A program made the translations under genes and the position numbers. Under the pieces are notes generated by a model that saw nothing but the letters and a program-made list of their open reading frames with translations, was not told the DNA's origin and did not search any database. From the IMG/VR virus record IMGVR_UViG_3300010354_000054, positions 34,645-98,644 of that record: a stretch of 64,000 bases of DNA. One strand, given 5' to 3'. How positions within the stretch are numbered: the stretch's first letter is position 1; the number at the start of each line of letters is the position of its first letter. Positions 51,577 through 60,423 of this stretch are shown here, one piece after another. Source of the DNA: a virus.

Positions 51577-53586
51577 ATGGCGAAAAAAGAAGACCAAAAC
51601 ATCTTTCAGAAATTAACAAAGCTATTTCGAAGTGGTCCTGTTGTCAAGAGAAAGATCAGGGCGCTCGATACTACTGTTGCTGTGGCAGATAAAACAAAGA
51701 GCAGTGGAGCTTTGTTATTTCAGAAGTCGATGGCGCCAACATATGCCACTATAACGGCTAATGCCTACAATCTTTCAGAGCGTCTCATGCGTTATCAAGA
51801 TTTCGCTGAGATGGAATACACTCCTGAATTGGCGGCGGCCCTGGACATCTATGCTGACGAGACATGTGCACAGGACGAGAAGGGACGAGTCCTCCACATC
51901 TACTCGGATAACGAGAAGATCAGAGAGATTCTTGAGGACCTCTTCTACAACACACTCAATGTGGAGTTCAACCTCAGGTCCTGGGTAAGAAATCTTGTCA
52001 AGTACGGTGACATGTTCCTCTATAACGACGTGTCACCGGAGCATGGTGTCATCAGTGCTTTCCCCATCCCGGTGAACGAGATCGAGCGCGAGGAGAACTA
52101 CGATCCTAACGATCCCATGGCAGTTCGTTACCGATGGGTCACTCTCGGCAATAGAACGCTGGAGAACTGGGAGGTTACACACTTCAGGCTCTTGGGAAAC
52201 GACATGTTTCTTCCCTATGGCTCCTCAGTGATCGAACCCGCCCGCAGGATTTGGCGTCAATTGATCCTCATCGAGGACGCCATGCTGGTCTACCGAGTTG
52301 TTCGCGCACCAGAAAGGCGCGTCTTCTACATCGACGTGGCCAACATACCGCCTGAGAACGTTCCTATGTACGTCGAGGAGCAAAGGAAGAACCTTCGTTC
52401 CTCACAAGTCATTGATCGTTCAACAGGTCGAGTCGATCTTCGTTACAACCCACTTTCTGTCGATGAGGACTATTTTATACCTGTCCGCGGCGGAGATTCC
52501 GGTACGAGAATCGATACACTTGCAGGCGGTCAGAACACTGCGGCTGTTGAAGATGTGGCCTACATTCAGAAGAAGCTCTTTGCAGCCCTTAAGATTCCAC
52601 GTGCATATCTCGGTTATGACGAATCTCTTTCAAGCAAAGCAACACTTGCTCAGGAAGACATCAGATTTTCCAGGACTATCAACGTTATTCAAAAGACAAT
52701 TGTTGCTGAGCTTAATAAATTGGCAATAATTCATCTTTATGCACATGGCTTTGATTCTGAAGATCTGCAGAATTTTGCTTTGCGTATGTCCAATCCATCG
52801 ACTGTTGCTCAGCAGCAGAAGTTGGAATTGTGGAGATCTAAGTTCGAGATTGCAGGTACTGCACCTGAAGGTCAGATGTCTAAGGAATTTATCCGCAAGG
52901 AGATTTGGGGACTTAATGACGATCAGTGCAAGGAAATTGATGATCAACGCCTTAGAGAGAAACTTGTAGATCAGGCCATAGAAAGTGCTGAGCCTGATTC
53001 TGGCAGTGAATCATCAGAGGAGCCTGAAGATACCGAAGAGCCTGAGGCAGGCGAGGAAGAAGGCGGGGAAGCAGAAGATCTCTTTGCAGGAGACGACGCT
53101 TCTCAGAAGAATCCTTATCTTGATCTCCTCACTGCCGGAGAAGACCCAGATGACGACGACGTCCCAGTTAAATTTTCTTTAAAGGATGTCGAAGTACCTG
53201 TGAAGGCTCAAAAGCAACTCGACCGAGCTCTCTACAATAGATCTAGGATCAGACATCACGGACCTTCTAAGACTCATTCTCCTGACTTCAATAGAATGAC
53301 AAGAGCAAATGACAAAAATTACTCTGATCCTTACGACAGAGAATGGATGAATTCTTACGTAAGAAATCCCTTTGGAGAATCTGCCAACAAGACATCACAT
53401 AAGACGCCCGTTGGAAATGACGTTATTTCTTCTTTGAGAAACATGTCTCTGTCTTCAAAGTTTCAAAAAAATACTAAAAATTCTACACAAACTCCACAAG
53501 TCCTCAGCGAATCAGATAATTTTGATGAGGCAGACGCACGCGAACATAGAGAAGTCCTCATAATAGACGACGACGGGAGCAAATGA
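51577..53586 (+). CDS. Portal vertex protein (T4 gp20-like)
   Basis: 669 residues. YNLSERLMRYQDFAEMEYTP with ELAAALDIYADETC is the T4-like portal clip/wing start, and VKYGDMFLYND, LGNDMFLPYGSSVIEPARRI and RAPERRVFYIDVANIPPENV follow in family order. AYLGYDESLSSKATLAQEDI is the late crown/barrel part. It forms the dodecameric ring for DNA entry. The C-terminal 200 residues are an acidic, disordered extension (EEPEDTEEPEAGEEEGGEAE). Bases 51780-52420 are much richer in G+C than both flanks. Confidence 0.92.
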   Translation: MAKKEDQNIFQKLTKLFRSGPVVKRKIRALDTTVAVADKTKSSGALLFQKSMAPTYATITANAYNLSERLMRYQDFAEMEYTPELAAALDIYADETCAQDEKGRVLHIYSDNEKIREILEDLFYNTLNVEFNLRSWVRNLVKYGDMFLYNDVSPEHGVISAFPIPVNEIEREENYDPNDPMAVRYRWVTLGNRTLENWEVTHFRLLGNDMFLPYGSSVIEPARRIWRQLILIEDAMLVYRVVRAPERRVFYIDVANIPPENVPMYVEEQRKNLRSSQVIDRSTGRVDLRYNPLSVDEDYFIPVRGGDSGTRIDTLAGGQNTAAVEDVAYIQKKLFAALKIPRAYLGYDESLSSKATLAQEDIRFSRTINVIQKTIVAELNKLAIIHLYAHGFDSEDLQNFALRMSNPSTVAQQQKLELWRSKFEIAGTAPEGQMSKEFIRKEIWGLNDDQCKEIDDQRLREKLVDQAIESAEPDSGSESSEEPEDTEEPEAGEEEGGEAEDLFAGDDASQKNPYLDLLTAGEDPDDDDVPVKFSLKDVEVPVKAQKQLDRALYNRSRIRHHGPSKTHSPDFNRMTRANDKNYSDPYDREWMNSYVRNPFGESANKTSHKTPVGNDVISSLRNMSLSSKFQKNTKNSTQTPQVLSESDNFDEADAREHREVLIIDDDGSK

Positions 53587-53587
53587 A

Positions 53588-54442
53588 ATGGCCGCAAATA
53601 AGCATAACAAGAGAAGAAACAGCCTCCTCATATACGAGTTTCTCGTGAGGACTATTTCTAAGTCAATCATAGAAGATAACAAGAAAAAGTCTTCCGCCGC
53701 CCTCAAGATCTTAAAGAAGCACTTTAGACAAGGCACAGAAATTTACAAAGAATTTCGTCTAATGAACGCTCTCGTAAAGACTACAGTTGCCTCTGAGCAC
53801 ACAGCGGCTTCAATTTTGAGTGAAGCAAAAAACGCAGTAGGTTCTTTTGATATTCAAAAACTTGATAGGGAGAAGTCAATTCTCATTCGAAACATCAATC
53901 ACATTTTGAATGATGAAGACTTTTATGATCAGCACATCAGCGAATACAGACTCTTTGCCACAATTCAGACCCTCATTAACGAGTGGACTATGTCTGACAA
54001 GGACCTCTACAGGGTTGCTCAGTATGAAGACCACATCATGAAGCATCTTGTTTCAGAAAAGGTACAGAAACCAGATACTTCAATTTCAGAAGATACTTCA
54101 GGATCTGCAAGACTTCTCATGAAAGTCATGACCAAGAAGCTCAATGAGAAGTACAACGGTGTTCTTAACGAGCATCAGAAGTCTCTCATCAAAGCTTACG
54201 CGTATTCGACAGCGTCAGACGATCAAACTTCAATAAAGATGAAGCTGCAAGAAATAAAGAATGATCTTGTTGGACTCATCGATGGCTACGAGTCAGAAGT
54301 GCAGAACGATTACCTCAAGAACAAACTCTCTGAGACAAAGAACGTTCTCCTCGAAGAGAATCTTGATTCAATCGACGACTCGACAGTTACCCGATTCATG
54401 CTCTACGCAAAACTCAACGACGAACTGGCATCTAAGGAGTGA
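53588..54442 (+). CDS. Helical head-module protein between portal and protease
   Basis: 284 residues, predicted all-alpha and charged: KHNKRRNSLLIYEFLVRTIS, then LKILKKHFRQGTEIYKEFRL, SILIRNINHILNDEDFYDQH and RLLMKVMTKKLNEKYNGVLN. Nothing enzymatic is seen. In T4 this spot holds small core proteins gp67 and gp68; this gene may replace them, but it is far longer and I see no clear match. It starts two bases after the portal stop, with AAATG spacing. Confidence 0.6.
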   Translation: MAANKHNKRRNSLLIYEFLVRTISKSIIEDNKKKSSAALKILKKHFRQGTEIYKEFRLMNALVKTTVASEHTAASILSEAKNAVGSFDIQKLDREKSILIRNINHILNDEDFYDQHISEYRLFATIQTLINEWTMSDKDLYRVAQYEDHIMKHLVSEKVQKPDTSISEDTSGSARLLMKVMTKKLNEKYNGVLNEHQKSLIKAYAYSTASDDQTSIKMKLQEIKNDLVGLIDGYESEVQNDYLKNKLSETKNVLLEENLDSIDDSTVTRFMLYAKLNDELASKE

Positions 54443-54447
54443 ACACC

Positions 54448-55059
54448 ATGGCACAAGACCTCAAGCTACTCAATTCATACGAAGTCTTCGACTACACTCC
54501 TGAAATGATCAAGGAGTCGCGGGAGAAGAACAACGGTAAGGTCATGATGAAGGGAATCCTTCAGAAGGCCGACACACTCAACCAGAACGGTCGCATCTAC
54601 CCGATGGCTGTTCTCGAGCGTGAAGTCCGTAACTATCAGAAGTTCATCGCTGAGAACCGCGCTCTCGGTGAGTTGGACCACCCGGACTCATCCGTGGTCA
54701 ACCTCAAGAACGTGTCTCACGTCATTAAGGAAGCATACCTGGATCGAGGGGTGGTTTATGGTACTGTGGAGCTATTGGATACACCTTCTGGCAAGATACT
54801 TCAGTCCCTCGTCGAGAGCGGAGTCAAGCTCGGAATCTCCTCGCGAGGTGTAGGATCAGTCAAGAAGCAAGGTGACTATCACATCGTTCAAGATGACTTC
54901 CAGCTAATCTGTTGGGACTACGTTTCAGAGCCTTCTACGCCCGGAGCATTTATGCTTCCTGAGGGTAGGACCATTAATTCGAATGAATTAAGAAACATAT
55001 TCAATAAGTCGGATAGAATTGATAGAATTGTTAACGATATTTTGACATTAAAGAAGTAA
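54448..55059 (+). CDS. Prohead core protease (T4 gp21-like, peptidase U9)
   Basis: 203 residues from the ATG at 54448, which has AAGGAG eight bases ahead; a GTG at 54439 would overlap the previous gene. KVMMKGILQKADTLNQNGRI starts the fold. The catalytic histidine is in GELDHPDSSVVN (about 78) and the serine in GISSRGVGSV (about 132), with VYGTVELLDTPSGKILQ between them, as in U9/herpes-assemblin-type proteases. It would cut after (L/I)xE in scaffold and capsid proteins. Downstream proteins carry such sites. Confidence 0.92.
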   Translation: MAQDLKLLNSYEVFDYTPEMIKESREKNNGKVMMKGILQKADTLNQNGRIYPMAVLEREVRNYQKFIAENRALGELDHPDSSVVNLKNVSHVIKEAYLDRGVVYGTVELLDTPSGKILQSLVESGVKLGISSRGVGSVKKQGDYHIVQDDFQLICWDYVSEPSTPGAFMLPEGRTINSNELRNIFNKSDRIDRIVNDILTLKK

Positions 55060-55071
55060 AGGTTGAACGGG

Positions 55072-55497
55072 ATGAAGATCACAAAATCTGAATTAAAATC
55101 TATTGTCAAAGAATGCCTTGTTGAAATATTGGGTGAAGGCCTGGGTTTAAATGCTGACTCTCCAAAAAGTGTTGTGAATCGTCAGCCAAGCGCGCCTCTT
55201 TCAGACAATCTTAGAAGGCAACCACCTCCTCAAAAGATGTTTTCTCCTAGTTTAAAAGAGACAATAAGGAGAGAGGCAGGAGGAAATAAAGTGATGGAAG
55301 ACATCTTTGCAGATACTGCAGCTTCTACACTTCCTGCATTTTTGCAGAACGACGGAAAATCACCCGTTCCTGCAGCAGCAGGTGGGGGATTAGTTGAACA
55401 GGTCGTCGCCAGGGCAAACCCGGAAGACCTTTTTGGAGATGATGTAACATCCAAGTGGGCATCACTTGCTTTCATGGATTCACCTCTAAAAAAGTAA
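55072..55497 (+). CDS. Small head protein with putative capsid-targeting N-terminus
   Basis: 141 residues from ATG 55072. MKITKSELKSIVKECLVEIL-GE has the shared helix and an LGE cleavage site. The middle is Pro/Asn-rich and disordered (SVVNRQPSAPLSDNLRRQPP), and the C-terminus has an Ala/Gly-rich stretch and EDLFGDDVTSKWASLAFMDS. A TTG at 55063 is the longer alternative. It lies in the head module right after the protease and may be an internal or core protein. Confidence 0.55.
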   Translation: MKITKSELKSIVKECLVEILGEGLGLNADSPKSVVNRQPSAPLSDNLRRQPPPQKMFSPSLKETIRREAGGNKVMEDIFADTAASTLPAFLQNDGKSPVPAAAGGGLVEQVVARANPEDLFGDDVTSKWASLAFMDSPLKK

Positions 55498-55547
55498 ATT
55501 TTTTCTTCTTGAATATACTTACCGTTTAAGTGAGAGGATTTTTTGAT

Positions 55548-55793
55548 ATGAAACTTACAAGCCAGTTACTTCGTAGAATCATTGAAGAGGAAGTTGCCAA
55601 GTTCGGCGACATGGAGTCGACAGAAGAACGAGCAAAAGACACAGAAGAGGTCGACGCTGACGAGGTCGGAAGCGAAAAGGTTGCAGCGAAGCACATTGAT
55701 TTTATGAAGGCGCTTAAGATCGAGGAGACTCGTCTTCGTCGTCGTCTCGCGAAGATCGAAGAGACGAAGAAGCGTCTTTCGAAGAAGATTTAA
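55548..55793 (+). CDS. Small charged head protein with putative capsid-targeting N-terminus
   Basis: 81 residues from ATG 55548, with GAGAGGA nine bases before it. MKLTSQLLRRIIEEEVAKFG begins it; IEE is the candidate cleavage site. Then comes a Glu/Asp-rich region (ERAKDTEEVDADEVGSEKVA) and a basic coiled C-terminus (LRRRLAKIEETKKRLSKKI). Its alternation of acid and base resembles core proteins such as T4 gp67/gp68 in style, not in sequence. Function unknown. Confidence 0.55.
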   Translation: MKLTSQLLRRIIEEEVAKFGDMESTEERAKDTEEVDADEVGSEKVAAKHIDFMKALKIEETRLRRRLAKIEETKKRLSKKI

Positions 55794-55814
55794 TTTGTCA
55801 ACAGGAGCAGTCCA

Positions 55815-56378
55815 ATGAGCGCACCAGGTAAAGGTAGATATACAACTTATGTTCCCGCAGCCACTACTACGAGTGCTGGTTCGCGCTATTCTCTTTTGTG
55901 GAAACTCTTCAATCAAAAGGCAAATGCCCTTAGATCAGGAATTGCTAGTTTTTATGGAGAGTCTTCTAATCCACAGACTGAGAACGGAAAAGCCGCAGAA
56001 TCTGTCGTAAAAAGAGCGAGAGATAACCAGAACGGACTTCTTCCTGAGTCTGGCATGCAGACAGGTGATTTGGGCATGTTCCCATCGGGTGTTGATCTCA
56101 CTTACGGAAAGGCGCCAAATCTCGCAGATGTGTCCTGGAGAAATCCTGGAGATCCTGCCAATCCATACGTACCTGATGTCACATCCCCCGGCCCAGGAGC
56201 TCCTGGAACTGTTAGAGTGGACGGCATAGATAAAAATTCAAATCCTGATATTTCCCCAAGTGAGATCAAACCAAACTACACACCAGGAGCAGAGGGATCT
56301 GGTACACGTTCTCCAAGTGAAGAAAGTGTCAATACTGTGTTAGGAGATTCACTTACGCCTGGAAAATCCTCGATTTGA
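55815..56378 (+). CDS. Unknown head-module protein, Pro/Gly/Ser-rich C-terminus
   Basis: 187 residues. The first 60 (RYTTYVPAATTTSAGSRYSL; LWKLFNQKANALRSGIASFY) may fold; the last 90 are Pro/Gly/Asn/Ser-rich and probably disordered (GPGAPGTVRVDGIDKNSNPD; SEIKPNYTPGAEGSGTRSPS). No family is recognised. It lies between the small core-like genes and the scaffold, with AGGAG before the ATG. A decoration or virion linker role is possible. Confidence 0.5.
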   Translation: MSAPGKGRYTTYVPAATTTSAGSRYSLLWKLFNQKANALRSGIASFYGESSNPQTENGKAAESVVKRARDNQNGLLPESGMQTGDLGMFPSGVDLTYGKAPNLADVSWRNPGDPANPYVPDVTSPGPGAPGTVRVDGIDKNSNPDISPSEIKPNYTPGAEGSGTRSPSEESVNTVLGDSLTPGKSSI

Positions 56379-56425
56379 TATTATACTTAGAGATGGTTAA
56401 CAGTTAGACGCAAGAAAGAGTAAAC

Positions 56426-58414
56426 ATGACTAAGCAATTGTACGAAGAAGCCTTAGCAGACGTGAAGAAGCTGAAGGAAGTAGCTGAAGATAACGCAAAA
56501 AGAGCACTTCTTGAGGCAGTTACACCTCGAATAAGAGATCTCATCGAGAATCAACTGCTCGGCGAGCTCGGAGAGATGGAAGCAGACCCAGAAGACATTT
56601 TAAAGGACGAAAACACGCTTGTTTCTCCTGATTCTTTTGAGACTGCACCTGTCACCGCAGCTCCTCAGGTAGGAGACGCAGCTTCTTCTGCGGTAGCAAT
56701 GTCTCTTCCTGATGAGGAAGGAAAGGTTACTCTCGACTTAGATGCACTCAAGGCTGACGATGGCTGCGGAAATGAGTATGAGCTTAGTCTAGAATCTGCT
56801 AATTCTCTCGGAGTTTTAATGGCTTCATCTGGTGATTCGAATTTCGACGTCAAGATGGAAGGTCTCAACAAGAAAATTGATTTAGTCAGCAAGACTGGAA
56901 AGCTTGTTAGAGAATCTAAAGGTTTTGAAGACGTACTTTCTTCAATTGTTGCTGAAGTAGAGGATACGTATTCGTACTTGCAGAATAACCTGCAGGATTG
57001 CCCCAAGAAGAGCTCTTATGAGTCGATTCTTGAAAATTATTATTCAACCCTCAAGCAGCTCACGGAGCAGAAAATGAAGAAAAACCACAAAACACTTTCA
57101 GAAGCAGACGTAACATTAAAGCTCACGGGCATGCCCGATGATCTGGATCTCGAATCTCTCGGCGTTGATCTTATCACAGGTGACGAAGAGGGTGAGGAGT
57201 CCGGCGCCGAAGCTGAAGAAGCAGGTGGCGACGAGGGCGGCGAAGAGCTTGACCTCGGAGACGAAAGTTCTGATGAGTCAGAAGATGCCGACCTTGATCT
57301 CGGCGGTGATGAAGAAGAGACACAGGAAGAATCGTTTGCTCTCGAGTCGAAGACTCTCAGCGACGACACAATCGTTGAAATAGACGAGGGAATGCTCCGT
57401 CGTGAGATTGCACGCATGAAGTCGATCCGCGAGGCGACTGATATGCCAAAGAATGCTGAAAAGGGCCACGGTCCAGGCGAAGTTTCTGATGATTTTGAAG
57501 ACGACGATCTTGGTGATCCCTTCACTGACGTCGAGCTAACCACAGAGTCCGAAGAGGATTCTGACGACAAGAAGATGGACGAGCAAGACGCTCAGGAAGA
57601 ACTCGACGAACTTGATCAGGCTTGGTCAGAGGCAGAAGAAATGGACGAGCAAGACGAAGCTGAGATGGATGAGTCAGAGATGGATCAAGCCTACGGTGGC
57701 ATGGATCAATCTGAGAAGCGTCGCTCCCACCCAGGACATGATCCCAAGGTTATGCAGCCAAATGTTCAGCCTGATATGCCTGTAGAATCGATCAAGCGAA
57801 AGCTCGCTGCAGAGGCAAATCTTCAGACGGAAGCCAAGAAGAAGGCTACGCAGGCCAAGAAGAAGCAGATGGAAGCCCAGAAGAAGGCTTCCCAGGCTAA
57901 GAAGATGCAGGAGAAGCAGCAGGCTAAGAAGCAGGCTAAGAAGATGCAGGAGGCCTACAACTTCTTCGCAACCAAGTTTAACGAGTCTGTTGCTCGCTGC
58001 AACAAGCTCAAGGGTATGCTCGCAGAGGCAACCCGCAAGGGAGAGGCCCTCAATGGCGCTCCGAAGTCGTCCGCGGCAGAGACTGATCTCCGCAATAAGT
58101 TGGCAGAAACGAATCTGTTCAACGCGAAGTTGCTCTTCACAAACAAGCTCCTCCAGAATGAGTCACTCACAAAACGCCAGAAGGCTGAAATCATAGAGAG
58201 ACTCGACGAGGCTAAGTCTGAGCGTGAAGTGAAGCTCGTGTATGAGAGCCTCGTGAAGACACTCTCGGCATCGACAACGAAGATCACGGAGTCGACCGAT
58301 CGTGGCGTCATAGGTTCAGCATCTCGCCCAGCACGTCCTGCATCGGCAACCAATACTCTCAACGAGGGATTTGAGTCTGACCGTTGGGCACGTTTGGCGG
58401 GAATAATCAAGTAA
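56426..58414 (+). CDS. Acidic prohead scaffold protein (gp22-position)
   Basis: 662 residues directly before the capsid gene, the place of gp22 in T4-like phages. It is very acidic in the middle (EGEESGAEAEEAGGDEGGEE; DESEDADLDLGGDEEETQEE) and has a lysine/glutamine-rich repeat near 465-510, then helices (FFATKFNESVARCNKLKGML; AETNLFNAKLLFTNKLLQNE) that look like gp22-type core helices. Many (L/I)xE sites, for example LLE, IRE and LGE, could be cut by the protease. It is longer than usual T4 scaffold (about 270). The 3' third is G+C-rich. Confidence 0.72.
   Translation: MTKQLYEEALADVKKLKEVAEDNAKRALLEAVTPRIRDLIENQLLGELGEMEADPEDILKDENTLVSPDSFETAPVTAAPQVGDAASSAVAMSLPDEEGKVTLDLDALKADDGCGNEYELSLESANSLGVLMASSGDSNFDVKMEGLNKKIDLVSKTGKLVRESKGFEDVLSSIVAEVEDTYSYLQNNLQDCPKKSSYESILENYYSTLKQLTEQKMKKNHKTLSEADVTLKLTGMPDDLDLESLGVDLITGDEEGEESGAEAEEAGGDEGGEELDLGDESSDESEDADLDLGGDEEETQEESFALESKTLSDDTIVEIDEGMLRREIARMKSIREATDMPKNAEKGHGPGEVSDDFEDDDLGDPFTDVELTTESEEDSDDKKMDEQDAQEELDELDQAWSEAEEMDEQDEAEMDESEMDQAYGGMDQSEKRRSHPGHDPKVMQPNVQPDMPVESIKRKLAAEANLQTEAKKKATQAKKKQMEAQKKASQAKKMQEKQQAKKQAKKMQEAYNFFATKFNESVARCNKLKGMLAEATRKGEALNGAPKSSAAETDLRNKLAETNLFNAKLLFTNKLLQNESLTKRQKAEIIERLDEAKSEREVKLVYESLVKTLSASTTKITESTDRGVIGSASRPARPASATNTLNEGFESDRWARLAGIIK
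57832..57952 (+). repeat. Degenerate AAGAAG/CAGGCTAAGAAG repeats in the scaffold gene
   Basis: Short imperfect repeats of AAGAAG-type units with CAG and GCT codons encode an Ala/Lys/Gln-rich helix (KKKATQAKKKQMEAQKK, then SQAKKMQEKQQAKKQAKK). The unit is not identical throughout, so slippage followed by drift is likely. It adds a long positively charged helix between the acidic part and the C-terminal helices. Confidence 0.6.
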
Positions 58415-58458
58415 TTGATTCAATTAAAACCAACCAACTATTTTAGGAGAATTTAATC

Positions 58459-60312
58459 ATGTCAAAGCACTTTAGTCTTGAACAACTCGCTCAGGGCATC
58501 CGCGAGAAGCACGTCGGAGCCGAGCGCGCACGTCTTACAGAGAAGTGGAGCCGCACAGGACTCCTCCGTGGCCTCGACGGCACACGCCGCGAGGTTATGG
58601 CCCAGCTCCTCGAGAACCAGGCAGCTCAGGTCCTCAAGGAGAGCAACGCTCTCTCGAGCGGCGGTGGAAACCTCGCCGGTTCGGGTCAGATCCAGGGCTT
58701 CTCGAACATCGCCTTCCCGATCGTTCGCAGAGTCTTCGGCGGTCTCGTTGCCAACGAGCTCGTCTCGATCCAGCCAATGAGCCTCCCATCGGGACTCATC
58801 TTCTATCTCGACTACACCTACGGTTCGAACGTCGGAACACCAGCTGGTGAGACAGGTTCGACATACACACGCGGACAGTCGCTCTACAACAACCCGACCG
58901 GCAAAGGCGTCCAGAGCGGATCGCTCGCCACCGGTGGTATGTACGACCTCGTCAACACAGGCTACAGCCGCGTGACAGGTTCTGCAACAGGCCTCACCTT
59001 CACGGTCGGTGCTTGGGGCGGAGTCAACGGCGACACCTGGGCAGCTAACCTCGAAGTTTCTTCTGCTGCAATGTTCTCGGGATCGAACGCTCGCTTCGCC
59101 GAGTTCGACGGTCAGGTCGAGAACGCTCTCGCAAACAACGACCTCGACATGGCCTTCGCAATCGTCGATATTAGCGGTCTTTCGAACATGGACAAGCTTG
59201 CTGTCAACCAGCTCGCTCTCTTCGCTGGTGTCACAAATGCGACAGCTTGGGGAGAGACATATCAGGGTGGCAATGGAGTCCTCAACCTCCGTCGCCTCAA
59301 CAAGCGCGGTAACTGGAGCGGTTCGGTCTTCACCCCAGACGCACTCAACGGCACACACGTCCTCACGGTCGTCAAGGGCGCCAACGGTGCAGCTCTTTCA
59401 GCCGGTGCTGCAGCTGGTACAGTTTCGTACTCGCTCTCGTCAGCCCTCTCGGTCGACGGAAACAGCGGCGCCACAGTCACAGTCCCCTCGTTCGAGTCGG
59501 ACTTCGGTGCAACACCAGCCCCAGTGATCCCTGAGATCGACATCAAGATCGAGGCCATCAGCATCACAGCTGAGACCCGTAAGCTCCGCGCCAAGTGGTC
59601 GCCGGAACTCGCACAGGACCTCAACGCCTATCACTCGATGGACGCTGAAGTCGAGCTCACATCGATCCTCTCGGAGCAGATCGCCCTCGAAATCGACCGC
59701 GAGATCCTCAACGACCTCGTGTCGCAGGCCAACGGCGCCAACTACTACTGGAGCCGCTCGCCAGGTCGCTTCGTTAACAAGGTGACAGGCGCTCGCCAGG
59801 CACTCACAGACGTGTACCAGATCGGACCACAGTTCACAGGTACAGTTCGCGAGTGGTACGAGACACTCATCGAGACGATCATCGACGTCGCGAACACCAT
59901 CCACCGCAAGACGCTCCGCGGATCGGCAAACTTCCTCGTCACAGGACCAGACGTTTGCACAATCCTCGAGGCCTCGGTCCTCTACAAGCCTAAGTTCTCG
60001 CTCGACGGCGAGGGCCAGGTCGGATCGCCCTTCACCATCGGCGCAGAGGCAGTCGGTACCCTCTCGAACCGCTTCACGGTCTATAAGGATCCTTACTTCT
60101 CACGTAACAAGATCCTCGTCGGCTACAAGGGCGGCAGCTACCTCGAGACAGGCTACGTCTACGCTCCATACGTCCCACTCATCGTCACACCGACGATCTT
60201 CGCTCCTGAGGACTTCACACCTCGCAAGGGCGTCATGACCCGCTACGGTAAGAAGACCGTTCGCTCGGACTTCTACGGAACAGTCACCGTCCTCGACATG
60301 AACGTTATCTGA
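58459..60312 (+). CDS. Major capsid protein (T4 gp23-like)
   Basis: 617 residues. LKE at 59-61 followed by SNALSSGGGN is the likely gp21-type cleavage, nearly the T4 position (65). Then IVRRVFGGLVANELVSIQPM and LPSGLIFYLDYTYGS give the HK97-fold N-arm, KLRAKWSPELAQDLNAYHSM the spine helix, and VGYKGGSYLETGYVYAPYVP with RKGVMTRYGKKTVRSDFYGT the family C-terminus. It is about 100 residues longer than T4 gp23, with an extra beta-rich, Gly/Ala-rich segment around 170-350. Codon use is extreme (TCG for Ser, CTC for Leu, CGC for Arg). AGGAGA lies before the ATG. Confidence 0.95.
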   Translation: MSKHFSLEQLAQGIREKHVGAERARLTEKWSRTGLLRGLDGTRREVMAQLLENQAAQVLKESNALSSGGGNLAGSGQIQGFSNIAFPIVRRVFGGLVANELVSIQPMSLPSGLIFYLDYTYGSNVGTPAGETGSTYTRGQSLYNNPTGKGVQSGSLATGGMYDLVNTGYSRVTGSATGLTFTVGAWGGVNGDTWAANLEVSSAAMFSGSNARFAEFDGQVENALANNDLDMAFAIVDISGLSNMDKLAVNQLALFAGVTNATAWGETYQGGNGVLNLRRLNKRGNWSGSVFTPDALNGTHVLTVVKGANGAALSAGAAAGTVSYSLSSALSVDGNSGATVTVPSFESDFGATPAPVIPEIDIKIEAISITAETRKLRAKWSPELAQDLNAYHSMDAEVELTSILSEQIALEIDREILNDLVSQANGANYYWSRSPGRFVNKVTGARQALTDVYQIGPQFTGTVREWYETLIETIIDVANTIHRKTLRGSANFLVTGPDVCTILEASVLYKPKFSLDGEGQVGSPFTIGAEAVGTLSNRFTVYKDPYFSRNKILVGYKGGSYLETGYVYAPYVPLIVTPTIFAPEDFTPRKGVMTRYGKKTVRSDFYGTVTVLDMNVI

Positions 60313-60333
60313 TAACGTCTCATAGGAGAAAAG

Positions 60334-60370
60334 AAGGAGGCCACCTTTCGGTGGCCTCCTTTTTGTTTTT
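60334..60370 (+). terminator. Strong intrinsic terminator after the capsid gene
   Basis: AAGGAGGCCACC (60334-60345) and GGTGGCCTCCTT (60350-60361) form a 12-bp stem with a TTTC loop, followed by TTTGTTTTT. It stands 21 bases after the capsid stop and before a convergent gene. On the opposite strand the stem is followed by a T-rich run too, and the loop reads GAAA, so it may stop both transcripts. Confidence 0.9.
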
Positions 60371-60423
60371 GTTCTGTAGAAGAATATTCGATCTAATTCG
60401 ACGGTCCTGACACTCGGATAATT

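Noticed and set aside
57040-57570. Serine-rich minus-strand frame opposite the scaffold gene
   Set aside because: It is the reverse complement of Glu/Asp codon runs, giving a Ser-rich low-complexity product. No ribosome binding site.
57832-57952. CRISPR-like spacing of repeats
   Set aside because: Repeats are short, imperfect and in frame within the scaffold gene; no spacers. No CRISPR array or cas operon was seen; the Cas4-like protein at 4231 stands alone.
58462-59358. Long minus-strand open frame (298 codons) opposite the capsid gene
   Set aside because: It exists because the capsid gene uses very few codons, which keeps the complementary frame free of stops. Its product is cysteine-rich without any domain, and the capsid frame is certain.
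59009-59527. Second plus-strand frame of 172 codons inside the capsid gene
   Set aside because: A +1 shadow of the biased capsid codons; Ser/Arg/Thr-rich, no start signal.
60313-60423. Possible small gene or attachment site between the capsid gene and the convergent gene
   Set aside because: Only the terminator is seen. No tRNA-like sequence, direct repeat or integrase in the window supports integration.
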